From NCBI GenBank assembly GCA_025351875.1, contig JANXVA010000003.1, forward strand, positions 1-33,376: a stretch of 33,376 bases of DNA, written 5' to 3'. Source of the DNA: Myxococcales bacterium (GTDB lineage Bacteria > Myxococcota_A > Polyangia > Polyangiales > Polyangiaceae). Positions 1 to 7,495 of the stretch are shown here, piece by piece. The translations under genes and the position numbers were made by a program. The stretch's first letter is position 1. Each line of letters opens with the position of its first letter. Under the pieces are notes generated by a model. It was given only the letters and a program-made list of their open reading frames with translations, searched no databases and was not told the origin of the DNA.

Positions 1-1232
1 ATGCCGCCGGCGCACTCGCCCGCGGCGAAGAGGCCCTTCACGCGCGTCTCCTGGGTGTCGGAGTCGACGCGGATGCCGCCCATCGTGTAGTGGGCGGTCG
101 GGCCGACTTCCATCGGCTCCTTGGTGATGTCGACGTCTCCCAGCTCCTTGAACTGGTGGTACATCGCGGGGAGCTTCTTCTTGATGTCCTCGGCCGAGCG
201 ACGCGTCGCGATGTCGAGGAACACGCCGCCGTGCGGAGAGCCGCGGCCGGCCTTCACCTCGGTGTGGATGGCGCGCGCGACGATGTCGCGAGGGAGGAGA
301 TCCGGCGTGCGCTTCGCGCTCGACGTACCGACCGTCGACTCGGCGAGCCAGCGATCGGCCTCGGCCTCGGTGTCCGCCGTGTCGTTGGCGTACAGCGCGG
401 GGATGTAGTCGAACATGATGCGCTTGCCGTCCTTGTTGCGGAGCGTGCCGCCTTCGCCGCGGACGCCCTCCGTGATCAAGGTGCCGCGCACGCTGGGCGG
501 CCACACCATTCCAGTGGGGTGGAACTGCATGAACTCGGAGTCGAGCAGCTCGGCGCCGAGCAGGTACGCGAGCGCCTGGCCGTCGCCCGTGCACTCCCAC
601 GAGTTCGAGTTGATCTTGAACGCGCGCCCGATGCCGCCCGTCGCGAGGACGACGGCCTTCGAATCGAACTGAACGAACTTGCCGTTCTCGCGCCAGTAGC
701 CGAACGCGCCGGTGACGCCGTCCTTGTCGCCGAGGAGGCGGGTGACGGTGCACTCCATGTAGACGGTGATGCCGAGGTGGATGCCGTGCTGCTGGAGCGT
801 GCGGATCATCTCGAGGCCGGTGCGGTCACCGACGTGCGCGAGCCGCGGGTACTTGTGACCGCCGAAGTTGCGCTGGAGGATCCGGCCGTCCTTCGTGCGA
901 TCGAAGAGAGCTCCCCACTCCTCGAGCTCGTTGACGCGGTCGGGCGCCTCCATCGCGTGGAGCTGCGCCATGCGCCACTGGTTCAGGTAGCGGCCACCCT
1001 TCATCGTGTCGCGGAAGTGGACCTTCCAGTTGTCCTTCGACTCGACGTTGCCGAGCGCCGCGGCGACGCCGCCTTCGGCCATGACGGTGTGCGCCTTGCC
1101 GAGCAGCGACTTGCAGATGAGCCCGACCGACACGCCCGCGGCGCTCGCCTCGATGGCGGCGCGCAGACCTGCGCCGCCGGCGCCGATCACGAGCACGTCG
1201 TGCGAATGGGTCTCGTACTTGGTTTCAGCCAT
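1..1232 (-). CDS. sdhA: Succinate dehydrogenase flavoprotein subunit SdhA (5' part, runs off the window)
   Basis: Catalytic FAD subunit of complex II, oxidising succinate to fumarate on the cytoplasmic face of the inner membrane. About 410 residues are present and the C-terminal part lies beyond base 1. The N-terminus has the dinucleotide fold VIGAGGAGLRAA (about 15-26), followed by AHTVMAEGG, whose His48 fits the covalent FAD attachment site. FMQFHPTGM and LITEGVRGEGG are the substrate-site signatures of the SdhA/FrdA family, and the visible part ends in the conserved AAGECAGG. The start follows the sdhC stop by 23 nt on the same strand, giving the order C-A; sdhB is expected next, outside the window. 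The ribosome site is weak, consistent with translation from an sdhC-led message. Family assignment is firm; succinate dehydrogenase rather than fumarate reductase is inferred from the aerobic lifestyle suggested by the genome type. Confidence 0.95.
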   Translation of the reverse strand, partial: MAETKYETHSHDVLVIGAGGAGLRAAIEASAAGVSVGLICKSLLGKAHTVMAEGGVAAALGNVESKDNWKVHFRDTMKGGRYLNQWRMAQLHAMEAPDRVNELEEWGALFDRTKDGRILQRNFGGHKYPRLAHVGDRTGLEMIRTLQQHGIHLGITVYMECTVTRLLGDKDGVTGAFGYWRENGKFVQFDSKAVVLATGGIGRAFKINSNSWECTGDGQALAYLLGAELLDSEFMQFHPTGMVWPPSVRGTLITEGVRGEGGTLRNKDGKRIMFDYIPALYANDTADTEAEADRWLAESTVGTSSAKRTPDLLPRDIVARAIHTEVKAGRGSPHGGVFLDIATRRSAEDIKKKLPAMYHQFKELGDVDITKEPMEVGPTAHYTMGGIRVDSDTQETRVKGLFAAGECAGG

Positions 1233-1255
1233 GACGCTTTACGACGCTTTCGGGA

Positions 1256-2017
1256 TCAGAAGAATTTGATGTCGGTGATCGCGCCGGAGGCCACGGACCG
1301 AATGTAGAAGTCGCAGAGCGCGACGCCGAAGAGGCTGACCCAGGCGAACGACATGTGGCCGGTGTTCAGCTTGGACACGAGGTTCCAGATCTTGTGGCGA
1401 AGCATGCCGAGCGGCGCCTCCGAGTAGCTGTTCACGTTGCCGCCGATGAGGTGGCGGAACGAGTGGCAGCTCATCGTGTAGAGCGAGAGGAACGTGCAGT
1501 TTGCAAAGATCACCAGGCAGCCGAGCCCGAAGTGCGCATGCCCCTCGAACGACAGCGACTTGATGAAGTCGTGCCAGAGGAAGACGAGGAAGAGCAGCGC
1601 GAAGTACATCGCGAACCGGTGCAGGTTCTGGAAGATGAGGAGCTTCCGCTCGCCGTTGTACGCGCCTGGCCGCGCCGCGCCGACCGCGCACGCCGGCGGC
1701 GTCATCGCGAACGAGCGGTAGTACGCCTTCCGGTAGTAGTAACAGGTGAAGCGGAAGAGCCCGGGGAACGGCAGGATCAGGATCGCCGGCGTCACGAACG
1801 GGATGCCGAGGTCCTTCGTCTCGAAGTACGGCGACGCCAGCGGCGAGAGGTACGGTCCAATCGCGTAGAACCGGCCCTCGAAGGCGCGGAACGTTGCGTA
1901 GATGACGAAGCTCGCCAGCACGATGAAGGTGACGAGCGGACCCGCCCACCAGTTGTCCTTGCGGAGCGTTTGGCCGAAGCCATTCAACACCGGCAAGTGT
2001 ACGACCTTGTTCGCCAT
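1256..2017 (-). CDS. sdhC: Succinate dehydrogenase cytochrome b / membrane anchor subunit SdhC
   Basis: Membrane anchor of complex II, carrying haem b and passing electrons to quinone. The 253-residue protein has about five hydrophobic segments (for example WWAGPLVTFIVLASFVIYAT near the N-terminus and RFAMYFALLFLVFLW mid-protein) with conserved-looking histidines in NLHRFAMYF, FLWHDF and CHSFRHL. A single large anchor subunit with five helices is the type B arrangement. The start ATG at 2017 is preceded by GAGGAG at good spacing, which favours it over an in-frame start eight codons upstream. It is the first gene of an sdhC-sdhA run on this strand, and its upstream spacer is shared with the divergent glutaryl-CoA dehydrogenase. 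Assignment rests on length, topology and the sdhA neighbour. Confidence 0.88.
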   Translation of the reverse strand: MANKVVHLPVLNGFGQTLRKDNWWAGPLVTFIVLASFVIYATFRAFEGRFYAIGPYLSPLASPYFETKDLGIPFVTPAILILPFPGLFRFTCYYYRKAYYRSFAMTPPACAVGAARPGAYNGERKLLIFQNLHRFAMYFALLFLVFLWHDFIKSLSFEGHAHFGLGCLVIFANCTFLSLYTMSCHSFRHLIGGNVNSYSEAPLGMLRHKIWNLVSKLNTGHMSFAWVSLFGVALCDFYIRSVASGAITDIKFF

Positions 2018-2125
2018 TCGCCCGACTCCTCGCCCGGACAAACCCGGGCCGTAGCACTTTTAAGCCGAGGCCTGGGGGAGATGCAAGCGAAGGATTTTCG
2101 GGGGCTTTTCAGGGGATCGCGCGGC

Positions 2126-2188
2126 GAGATTTACACGGAGCCTCGGAGCACAAAACCTCCGAGCCTCCGAGGCTCGGTGTGAAATCTC
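2126..2188. repeat. Long imperfect inverted repeat between sdhC and gcdH
   Basis: The left arm is 2126-2148 and the right arm 2165-2188. They are complementary over about 22 of 23-24 positions, with one mismatch and one bulged base. The 16-nt centre holds a second copy of the CCTCCGAG unit that begins the right arm. As RNA this would be a long, GC-rich hairpin. It lies about 110 nt upstream of the sdhC start and 29 nt upstream of the gcdH start, so it could be an operator, an mRNA leader structure or a small mobile palindrome. There is no T-run, so a simple intrinsic terminator is unlikely. Confidence 0.8.
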
Positions 2189-2217
2189 GGGGGGCCGTGT
2201 GCTACGGCGAGAGGGTC

Positions 2218-3390
2218 ATGACTGATTTTTTCGATCTTGCTCGGCACTACACCCCTGAAGAGCGCGCCATTCAGAGCACTGTTCGCGCGTTCGTCGACGC
2301 GCGCGTGCTGCCCGTCATCGGCGACCACTTCGAGAACGGGACGTTCCCGACCGAGCTGATTCCCGAGATCGCCAGGCTCGGGCTGCTCGGGTGCAATCTG
2401 CAAGGGTACGGCTGCGCCGGGCTCAGCGAGATCGGCTACGGCCTCGCGATGCAGGAGCTCGAGCGCGGTGACTCCGGCATCCGCAGCTTCGCGAGCGTGC
2501 AGGGCGGGCTCGTCATGTACCCGATCCATGCGTTCGGCTCCGAGGCGCAGAAGGACCGCTACCTCCCGAAGATGGCGAAGGGCGAGATCATCGGCTGCTT
2601 CGGCCTCACCGAGCCCGACGCTGGCTCGAACCCGTCAGCCATGCGCACCACCGCGATCGACGACGGCGACTCGTGGGTGCTCAACGGCACGAAGCGCTGG
2701 ATCACCAACGGCAACCTCGCGCAGGTGGCGCTCGTCTGGGCGAAGGTCGGCGGCGCGAACGAGGACGCGAGCGCCGTGCGCGGCTTCCTCGTCCCGACGG
2801 AGACGAAGGGCTTCGAGGCGCGCCTCATCCACAAGAAGATGAGCCTGCGCGCGAGCGTCACGAGCGAGCTCATCATGGGGGACGTCCGCATCCCGAAGGA
2901 TGCTCTTCTCCCCAACGTGAAGGGCATGAAGGGGCCGCTCTCCTGCCTCTCCGCCGCGCGGTTCGGCATCGCGTGGGGGGTCATCGGCGCCGCGCGGGCG
3001 TGCTTCGACAGCGCGCTCGACTACGCGAAGAACCGCGTGCAGTTTGCAGGTAAGCCCATCGCGGCGCACCAGCTCGTGCAGGCGAAGTTCGCCGAGATGC
3101 TCACGCAGATCACCTCGAGCCAGCTGATGGCGCTCGAGGCCGCGCGCCTGAAAGAGGAGAAGAAGCTCCGGCCCGCGCAGGTGAGCATGATCAAGCGCAA
3201 CAACGTGCGCGCCGCGCTCGAGATCGCCCGCACGTGCCGCGACATCCTCGGCGGAAACGGGATCACGCTCGAGTACCCGATCATGCGTCACATGTGCAAT
3301 CTCGAGACGGTCTACACATACGAGGGCACGCACGACATCCACACGCTCATCCTCGGCCAGGACGTCACCGGCATCGCCGCCTACGAGTAG
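2218..3390 (+). CDS. gcdH: Glutaryl-CoA dehydrogenase (acyl-CoA dehydrogenase family)
   Basis: FAD enzyme that oxidises and decarboxylates glutaryl-CoA to crotonyl-CoA in lysine and tryptophan breakdown, passing electrons to ETF. The 390-residue length matches the family. CFGLTEPDAGSNPSAM and LNGTKRWITNGNLAQVALVW are the acyl-CoA dehydrogenase signatures, and SLRASVTSELIMGDVRIP, ARFGIAWGVIGAA and DILGGNGI follow in order. Glu369 in TYEGTHDIHTL is the expected catalytic base, and that C-terminal block resembles glutaryl-CoA dehydrogenases more than other acyl-CoA dehydrogenases. The ATG at 2218 is preceded by GGCGAGAGGG and begins the usual N-terminus; a GTG 13 codons upstream would run into the inverted repeat. 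The gene is monocistronic as seen here and ends 5 nt before the convergent trmL stop. Confidence 0.9.
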   Translation: MTDFFDLARHYTPEERAIQSTVRAFVDARVLPVIGDHFENGTFPTELIPEIARLGLLGCNLQGYGCAGLSEIGYGLAMQELERGDSGIRSFASVQGGLVMYPIHAFGSEAQKDRYLPKMAKGEIIGCFGLTEPDAGSNPSAMRTTAIDDGDSWVLNGTKRWITNGNLAQVALVWAKVGGANEDASAVRGFLVPTETKGFEARLIHKKMSLRASVTSELIMGDVRIPKDALLPNVKGMKGPLSCLSAARFGIAWGVIGAARACFDSALDYAKNRVQFAGKPIAAHQLVQAKFAEMLTQITSSQLMALEAARLKEEKKLRPAQVSMIKRNNVRAALEIARTCRDILGGNGITLEYPIMRHMCNLETVYTYEGTHDIHTLILGQDVTGIAAYE

Positions 3391-3395
3391 TCGGT

Positions 3396-3941
3396 TCAGC
3401 CGACGAACGTGGTGTCGAGGGCGCCGCACTGGCGGAGGGCGTCCCACAGGGCGATGCCTGCGGCGTTGGCGAGGTTCAGCGAGCGCACGGCCCCGATCGT
3501 CGGGATGCCCACGACACGATCCTTGTATTGTGCAAGGAGCTCCTCGGGGAGGCCGACGCTCTCCTTGCCGAAGACGAGCGCGTCGCCCGGGGCGAACGCG
3601 GCCTGGAGGTAGCTCTTCTCGGCGATCGCGCTGAAGAGGTGGAGGCGTCCCGGGGGCTCCGGCGCGGCCTCCTTCTCGAACGCGTGGACGAAATGCGCGA
3701 AGTCGAGGTGCCGCCGCACGTCGACGAGGTGCCAGTAGTCGACGCCCGCCCTGCGCACACTGTGCTCGTCGATGCGGAAGCCGAGGGGGCCCACGAGGTG
3801 AAGGGGCGAGGCCGAGGCCGCACAAAGCCGGGCAATGTTGCCCGTGTTCGGCGGGATCTCGGGCTCGACGAGGACGATGTGCAGGGGGCGCGCGAGCGCC
3901 GACGCACGTAGCCGAGGTGTGGAGTTGGAGGTGCGGGGCAT
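3396..3941 (-). CDS. trmL: tRNA (cytidine/uridine-34 2'-O)-methyltransferase TrmL-like (SPOUT)
   Basis: Small SPOUT-fold SAM-dependent methyltransferase expected to methylate the wobble ribose of tRNA-Leu. At 181 residues it is slightly longer than typical TrmL (about 155) because of an N-terminal extension. The N-terminal motif IVLVEPEIPPNTGNIARLCA, the FGKESVGLPEELL motif and the C-terminal IPTIGAVRSLNLANAAGIAL, which forms part of the knot and SAM site, are all present and in order. It faces gcdH tail-to-tail with a 5-nt gap and is divergent from the lipoprotein starting at 4016. The nearest methionine is used as start. The family is secure; the exact tRNA target is inferred. Confidence 0.88.
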   Translation of the reverse strand: MPRTSNSTPRLRASALARPLHIVLVEPEIPPNTGNIARLCAASASPLHLVGPLGFRIDEHSVRRAGVDYWHLVDVRRHLDFAHFVHAFEKEAAPEPPGRLHLFSAIAEKSYLQAAFAPGDALVFGKESVGLPEELLAQYKDRVVGIPTIGAVRSLNLANAAGIALWDALRQCGALDTTFVG

Positions 3942-4015
3942 TGTTTTGCGGCGCGGCGAGGACGGAGATACGTTTCCTAGCTGTGTCCCAGTTGGACTTA
4001 CCGCGGGAGGCGACC

Positions 4016-4747
4016 TTGAAGGCGGCTTCTTTGTACGTGTCGAGTGTGGTGGTCGTCGGTTGTCTGATCGTCGCGTGTGGCGGCGCTGAACGTAGCGATG
4101 TCTTCGGGTCGCCTGGCGACACGAGCGGGACGGGTGTCGACAGCGGTACGAGTGGCACGAGCGGTACGAGCGGTACGAGCGGCACGAGCGGTACGAGCGG
4201 CACGAGCGGCACGAGCGGCACGAGCGGCGTCGACGGCGGCACGAGCGGCGTCGACAGCGGCAAGGACGCAGGTCCGATCGGCTGCCGCCCGGCGGTGGCG
4301 AGCGACTGCCCCAACCCGAACACGTTTTGCAAGGTCGCGAACTGCGCGACGACCGGCGGAACGTGCGCGCCCAAGGCCGCCCTGACCGACGCGGCCACCG
4401 CCGTCTGCGGCTGCAACAACATCAGCTACTGGAACGAGAGCTACGCCGCGCACGACGGCGTGAACGTGACCTCGACGGGCGCATCGTGCCCGAAGGTCAC
4501 CGCTACGGCGTGCAACACCCTGAACCTGAGCTGTCCGGCAGGATTCTATTGCGACCTCGGCGTCGCGGGCGGCTCTGCGCTGTGCAGCGGGACCGTGACC
4601 GGGACCTGCTGGCGCCTTCCCGCCAATTGTCCGGCGACCGCCGGTAAGTTCTCGGTCTGCGGGGGATCCTCGAACGCGGATTGCTTCAACGCCTGCACGA
4701 CGATCAAGGACGAGACCCCCTTCTATGTCGACAGTCGTTGCCCCTGA
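4016..4747 (+). CDS. Secreted lipoprotein with Thr-Ser-Gly repeat linker and two degenerate Kazal-like modules
   Basis: I chose the TTG start at 4016 because GGGAGG lies 6 nt upstream and it places a signal peptide first (243 residues). A hydrophobic segment ends in LIVAC, so Cys21 is the likely lipidation site (Cys16 in VVGC is an alternative). A low-complexity linker follows, with nine TSG units and flanking VDSG/VDGG blocks. The remaining roughly 180 residues are cysteine-rich. TAVCGCNNISYWNESYAAHD followed by GVNVTSTGASC resembles the Kazal/follistatin pattern with one cysteine replaced by Ser. GFYCDLGVAG and TGTCWRLPANCP lead into a second similar block ending in YVDSRC. Kazal domains bind and inhibit serine proteases, but so degenerate a version cannot be assumed active. 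The protein probably sits on the cell surface with the linker as a spacer. Confidence 0.72.
   Translation: MKAASLYVSSVVVVGCLIVACGGAERSDVFGSPGDTSGTGVDSGTSGTSGTSGTSGTSGTSGTSGTSGTSGVDGGTSGVDSGKDAGPIGCRPAVASDCPNPNTFCKVANCATTGGTCAPKAALTDAATAVCGCNNISYWNESYAAHDGVNVTSTGASCPKVTATACNTLNLSCPAGFYCDLGVAGGSALCSGTVTGTCWRLPANCPATAGKFSVCGGSSNADCFNACTTIKDETPFYVDSRCP
4148..4228 (+). repeat. Nine tandem copies of a 9-bp unit (ACGAGCGGY) encoding TSG
   Basis: Nine consecutive 9-bp units run from 4148 to 4228; the first carries a T in place of C (ACGAGTGGC) and the last base alternates C/T. Each encodes Thr-Ser-Gly. The unit is a multiple of three, so gain or loss of copies would change linker length without shifting frame. 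Confidence 0.95.
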
Positions 4748-4811
4748 GCGGCGGCTCGCCCCGGATGCGTCCTTGACGTGGCTTCGTCGGCCCACGTAGC
4801 CTCCAAAAGCC

Positions 4812-5933
4812 GTGCGCAACCGCCGCACTACGTTCGTTTCCGCTCTCGTGTCCGTCGGCCTCGTCGCGATGGCAGCCGACCAGGCACGCGCGGGGGAGAT
4901 GGATCCCGCGCCGGAGCGCTTCGTCGCCCAGCCGGCAAACCTCCCGCAGGGGCAAACCTGCCAGTCGATCGCCGCCAATCCCGGTGCCCTCGTCGCGGCC
5001 GGCGGGCGCCCCCAGGATTTTCCGTGTCGGCCGGACAACGCGTCGTTCCGGAACATGGTCTCGGAGCTCGGCTTCGCGATCGCGCCGAACGCCTTCTATC
5101 CGGCGCGTACCACGGGCATCGGTGGCTTCGCTGTGAGCGTCGAGGCCAGCTACACGAAGGTCAACGCCGACAAGACGACGGGTGAGACAGGCGGCCGGGA
5201 CCCCTACTGGCACCTCGGCACCCAGGGCGCCCAGGACCCGAACACGAAGCAGTTCTCGACCATCAACAACTCGCCCGACTCCCTGATCCAGATCTACTCG
5301 CTCAAGGCGCGCAAGGGCCTGCCGCTCGGCTTCGAGCTCGCGGGGAGCCTCGGCACGATCGCGAACACCGCGCTATGGGTCGGCGGCGGCGACGTCCGCT
5401 GGTCGCTCCTGGAAGGCTTCCGCACGGGCGCGCTCGGCCTCCTCCCGGACGTGTCGATCGGTGGCGGCGTTCGCACCGTCACGGGCACCTCGAAGTTCAG
5501 CCTCACGACCGCCGCGTTCGACGTGAAGATGTCGAAGCCGGTCACCCTCGCGGACACCGCGCAGCTGATCCCGACGATCGGCTACCAGCGCGTCGTGATC
5601 TTCGGCGACTCCAACGTCATCGACTCCACGCCGAACGTCGACGCCATCGCGCAGTGCGGGTCGGACGGCCCCGACGCGAGCACCGGCGCCCCGCGCTGCC
5701 GCAACAAGCTCCCGAACGGCGCAGACAACAGCTCCGACTTCGCCAACAACTTCACGTTCCAGAAGGTGCGCGTTCATCGTCACCGCGGCATCGTTGGCCT
5801 CAACTATCGCTACGAGATCATCTGGCTCGGTAGCCAGATCGCCTTCGACATCACCGATCCGAAGGACGAAAATCCTGGCATCGTCGGGGACCGCCAGTGG
5901 ACGCTGTCATTCGAAGGCGGCGTCTACTTCTGA
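4812..5933 (+). CDS. Probable outer-membrane beta-barrel protein of unknown function
   Basis: The 373-residue product starts at GTG 4812 and has a clean signal peptide (hydrophobic core SALVSVGLVAMAA, cleavage near ARA/GEM). From about residue 100 the sequence alternates polar and hydrophobic residues in short strands separated by Gly/Asp/Asn-rich turns, such as FAVSVEASYTKV, FELAGSLGTIA, VSIGGGVRTV and IPTIGYQRVVIFG. It ends in LSFEGGVYF with a C-terminal aromatic residue, as outer-membrane barrels do. I do not recognise a named family, and a channel or structural role would be a guess. The following haem lipoprotein gene starts inside its last 37 nt, so the two are likely co-transcribed and translationally linked. 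Confidence 0.7.
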   Translation: MRNRRTTFVSALVSVGLVAMAADQARAGEMDPAPERFVAQPANLPQGQTCQSIAANPGALVAAGGRPQDFPCRPDNASFRNMVSELGFAIAPNAFYPARTTGIGGFAVSVEASYTKVNADKTTGETGGRDPYWHLGTQGAQDPNTKQFSTINNSPDSLIQIYSLKARKGLPLGFELAGSLGTIANTALWVGGGDVRWSLLEGFRTGALGLLPDVSIGGGVRTVTGTSKFSLTTAAFDVKMSKPVTLADTAQLIPTIGYQRVVIFGDSNVIDSTPNVDAIAQCGSDGPDASTGAPRCRNKLPNGADNSSDFANNFTFQKVRVHRHRGIVGLNYRYEIIWLGSQIAFDITDPKDENPGIVGDRQWTLSFEGGVYF

Positions 5934-6454
5934 TCGGCGCGGGCACTCTCGCGTGCGCATTCGCGGCCGAGGCCTGCGGAGCGCCGTCGGGAGCGCTCGT
6001 CGGCGCGAGCGATCGCCCTGCGGGTGGGGCGATTGCGAAGGGGAGCCGTGATGGCGGTGCGCTCGACGGCGCGCCGGCGCTGCCCGCCGACTACCACTCG
6101 AATTTCACGAAGGTGAACAAGGCAAGGTTCGTGTCGTCGGGCCACGCCTCGGGGCGATGGGACGTCGACGTCTACGCGAACGAGCCTGCACTCCGTGCCC
6201 TGGTCACGCGCACGCGCGAGGCACCCGTCGGGACAATCGTCGTCGAAGAGCACTTCGAGAAGAGCGGCTCCGGCGGGCCGGGGCCGGTGATGGTCATGGA
6301 GAAGCGTGCAAAGGGTTTCTCGCCGGAACACGGCGACTGGCGCTACACGGTCGTCGGTTCGTCGGGGCAGCTCGTGAAGGACGGTGTCGTCGACTCGTGT
6401 GCGGGCTGCCACGACGACGCGCCGACCGACGGACTCTTCCCGGTCGTCGAGTAG
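5897..6454 (+). CDS. Cytochrome P460-type c-haem lipoprotein
   Basis: An exported 185-residue protein with a single c-type haem site CAGCH (Cys168, Cys171, His172) near the C-terminus. Residues from about 64 (ADYHSNFTKVNKARFVSSGH) through VGTIVVEEHFEK and GDWRYTVV to the haem motif fit the cytochrome P460/c'-beta fold, whose members act on hydroxylamine or bind NO in the periplasm. I cannot identify the cross-linking lysine of true P460, so catalysis is not implied. The N-terminus is RRRRLLLIGAG followed by a hydrophobic run and Cys27 in AAEAC, an imperfect lipobox; the arginines could make it a Tat substrate. The GTG start at 5897 lies 37 nt inside the barrel gene, suggesting coupling. A repeat-filled spacer follows. 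Confidence 0.68.
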   Translation: MDAVIRRRRLLLIGAGTLACAFAAEACGAPSGALVGASDRPAGGAIAKGSRDGGALDGAPALPADYHSNFTKVNKARFVSSGHASGRWDVDVYANEPALRALVTRTREAPVGTIVVEEHFEKSGSGGPGPVMVMEKRAKGFSPEHGDWRYTVVGSSGQLVKDGVVDSCAGCHDDAPTDGLFPVVE

Positions 6455-6459
6455 TCGAG

Positions 6460-6547
6460 GGCGCTCAGGGCGGGCGCTCAGGGCGGTCGCTCAGGCGGTC
6501 ACGGCGGTCACGGCGGTCAAGGCGGTCAAGGCGGTCAAGGCGGTCAC
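6460..6547. repeat. Tandem 9-bp repeat (GGCGGTCAM) with degenerate flanking units
   Basis: Six exact-phase units of GGCGGTCAC/GGCGGTCAA fill 6494-6547. The preceding 6460-6493 holds looser related units built on GCGCTCAGG. The array fills the whole space between the stop of the haem lipoprotein and the stop of the convergent membrane protein; the latter's TGA is inside the last unit. Read on the minus strand every unit carries TGA in that gene's frame. Confidence 0.9.
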
Positions 6548-7440
6548 GCAAAGACGAGCGCAAGGAGCGTGGCGATGACTGCGACGACGCCGAGGAGGGT
6601 TGCGACGAACACGCCGGTAGTCGCCGTCGCGAGCGCGGTCGTCGCCCGCTCGCCTTCCAGGCGATAGCAGCCGCGGAGGAACGCGCGCGTCGCCCGAGCG
6701 GGCACAGTCACCAGGTCGAGCACGCCGACCGCAGCAGCCGCGCCCTCCTTGAAGCCGATCACGATGACGCCGAGCGGGCCCATGACGAGGTCCCAACCGC
6801 ACGCATACAGGCCGAAACGGAGCGCACGCGTGCGCGCGCGGCGAGCGCCGCTCTTCGATGCGCCAAGGTCGATGGACAGCGCGTGAACCGCATGGGCAGC
6901 CACGAGCAGACCGGCGAACGCCGGCACGCCGAGGAACGCGACGCGGAGGGCGACCCCGCGCGCGTGCGGATCCGATACGAGGTGCCGCAGCCAATCGGGC
7001 GCCACCACTGCGGCGACCGGGACGACGAGGAGGAACATCGAGAGCGCCGCGAGCAGCTCGCAGATTGCAGCGAACCGCAGCGCGGGCATGACGGGGCCGT
7101 CCGGAAGGAGCTCGAAGAACGCCTCGGCGTCACGCGTGGTCGAGCGCGCGGTTGCCCAGAGACGCGTCATCGCGGGGATGCCAACGCGCTCCCACGCCAC
7201 GATCGCGACGATGCCGGAGCGAGAGAGATCGCAATCCTCACATCCTGTGCAATCGACCTCGCCGCACACGAGACAGACGACGGCCGCGGGCACGTCGAGC
7301 AGCTCGGTGGACGCAGCCTCGCGATCGAGACGCTCTTCGAGAGACTCGAGAGCGCTCTCCTGATCGTTGTCGTTCGCGCGCGCTCCTCCTGTGAGGAGGG
7401 GGAGCGTGCCGTCCGACTCGCGTCGACGGAGCGGGGCCAT
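6544..7440 (-). CDS. Polytopic membrane protein with N-terminal cysteine cluster, unknown function
   Basis: From the ATG at 7440 the product has 298 residues. An acidic, probably disordered N-terminus (about 1-50, with SALESLEERLDREA likely helical) leads to a cysteine cluster, CLVCGEVDCTGCEDC (Cys56, 59, 64, 67, 70), which could bind zinc. About five hydrophobic segments follow, for example FAAICELLAALSMFLLVVPV, VAFLGVPAFAGLLVAAHAV, GWDLVMGPLGVIVIGF and VFVATLLGVVAVIATLLALV. The layout recalls Yip1-like membrane proteins, but I cannot assign it. The start is uncertain: an in-frame extension upstream is possible, although it would overlap the preceding gene. It follows a zinc-ribbon membrane protein on the same strand by 55 nt, and the pair probably forms an operon. 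Confidence 0.7.
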   Translation of the reverse strand: MAPLRRRESDGTLPLLTGGARANDNDQESALESLEERLDREAASTELLDVPAAVVCLVCGEVDCTGCEDCDLSRSGIVAIVAWERVGIPAMTRLWATARSTTRDAEAFFELLPDGPVMPALRFAAICELLAALSMFLLVVPVAAVVAPDWLRHLVSDPHARGVALRVAFLGVPAFAGLLVAAHAVHALSIDLGASKSGARRARTRALRFGLYACGWDLVMGPLGVIVIGFKEGAAAAVGVLDLVTVPARATRAFLRGCYRLEGERATTALATATTGVFVATLLGVVAVIATLLALVFA

Positions 7441-7495
7441 GGTCGATGGAGCATGCCTCCATCGGGGCTTCGGCGCCACAAAGCGCGGCCACGTG

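Noticed and set aside
90..1307. Long open frame of 405 codons on the plus strand opposite sdhA
   Set aside because: Arg/Ala/Val-rich low-complexity translation with no domain; it is the complement of a conserved sdhA frame and arises from high GC in third positions.
2635..4422. 595-codon open frame on the minus strand across gcdH, trmL and the Kazal-like lipoprotein gene
   Set aside because: It crosses three well-supported genes, and its PLVPLVPLVP run is just the antisense of the TSG repeat.
3998..5056. 352-codon minus-strand frame with an Ala/Arg repeat
   Set aside because: Antisense of the 9-bp repeat and of the start of the barrel gene; no recognisable protein features.
4148..6547. Short tandem repeats considered as a CRISPR array
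   Set aside because: Units are 9 bp without spacers and no cas genes are present.
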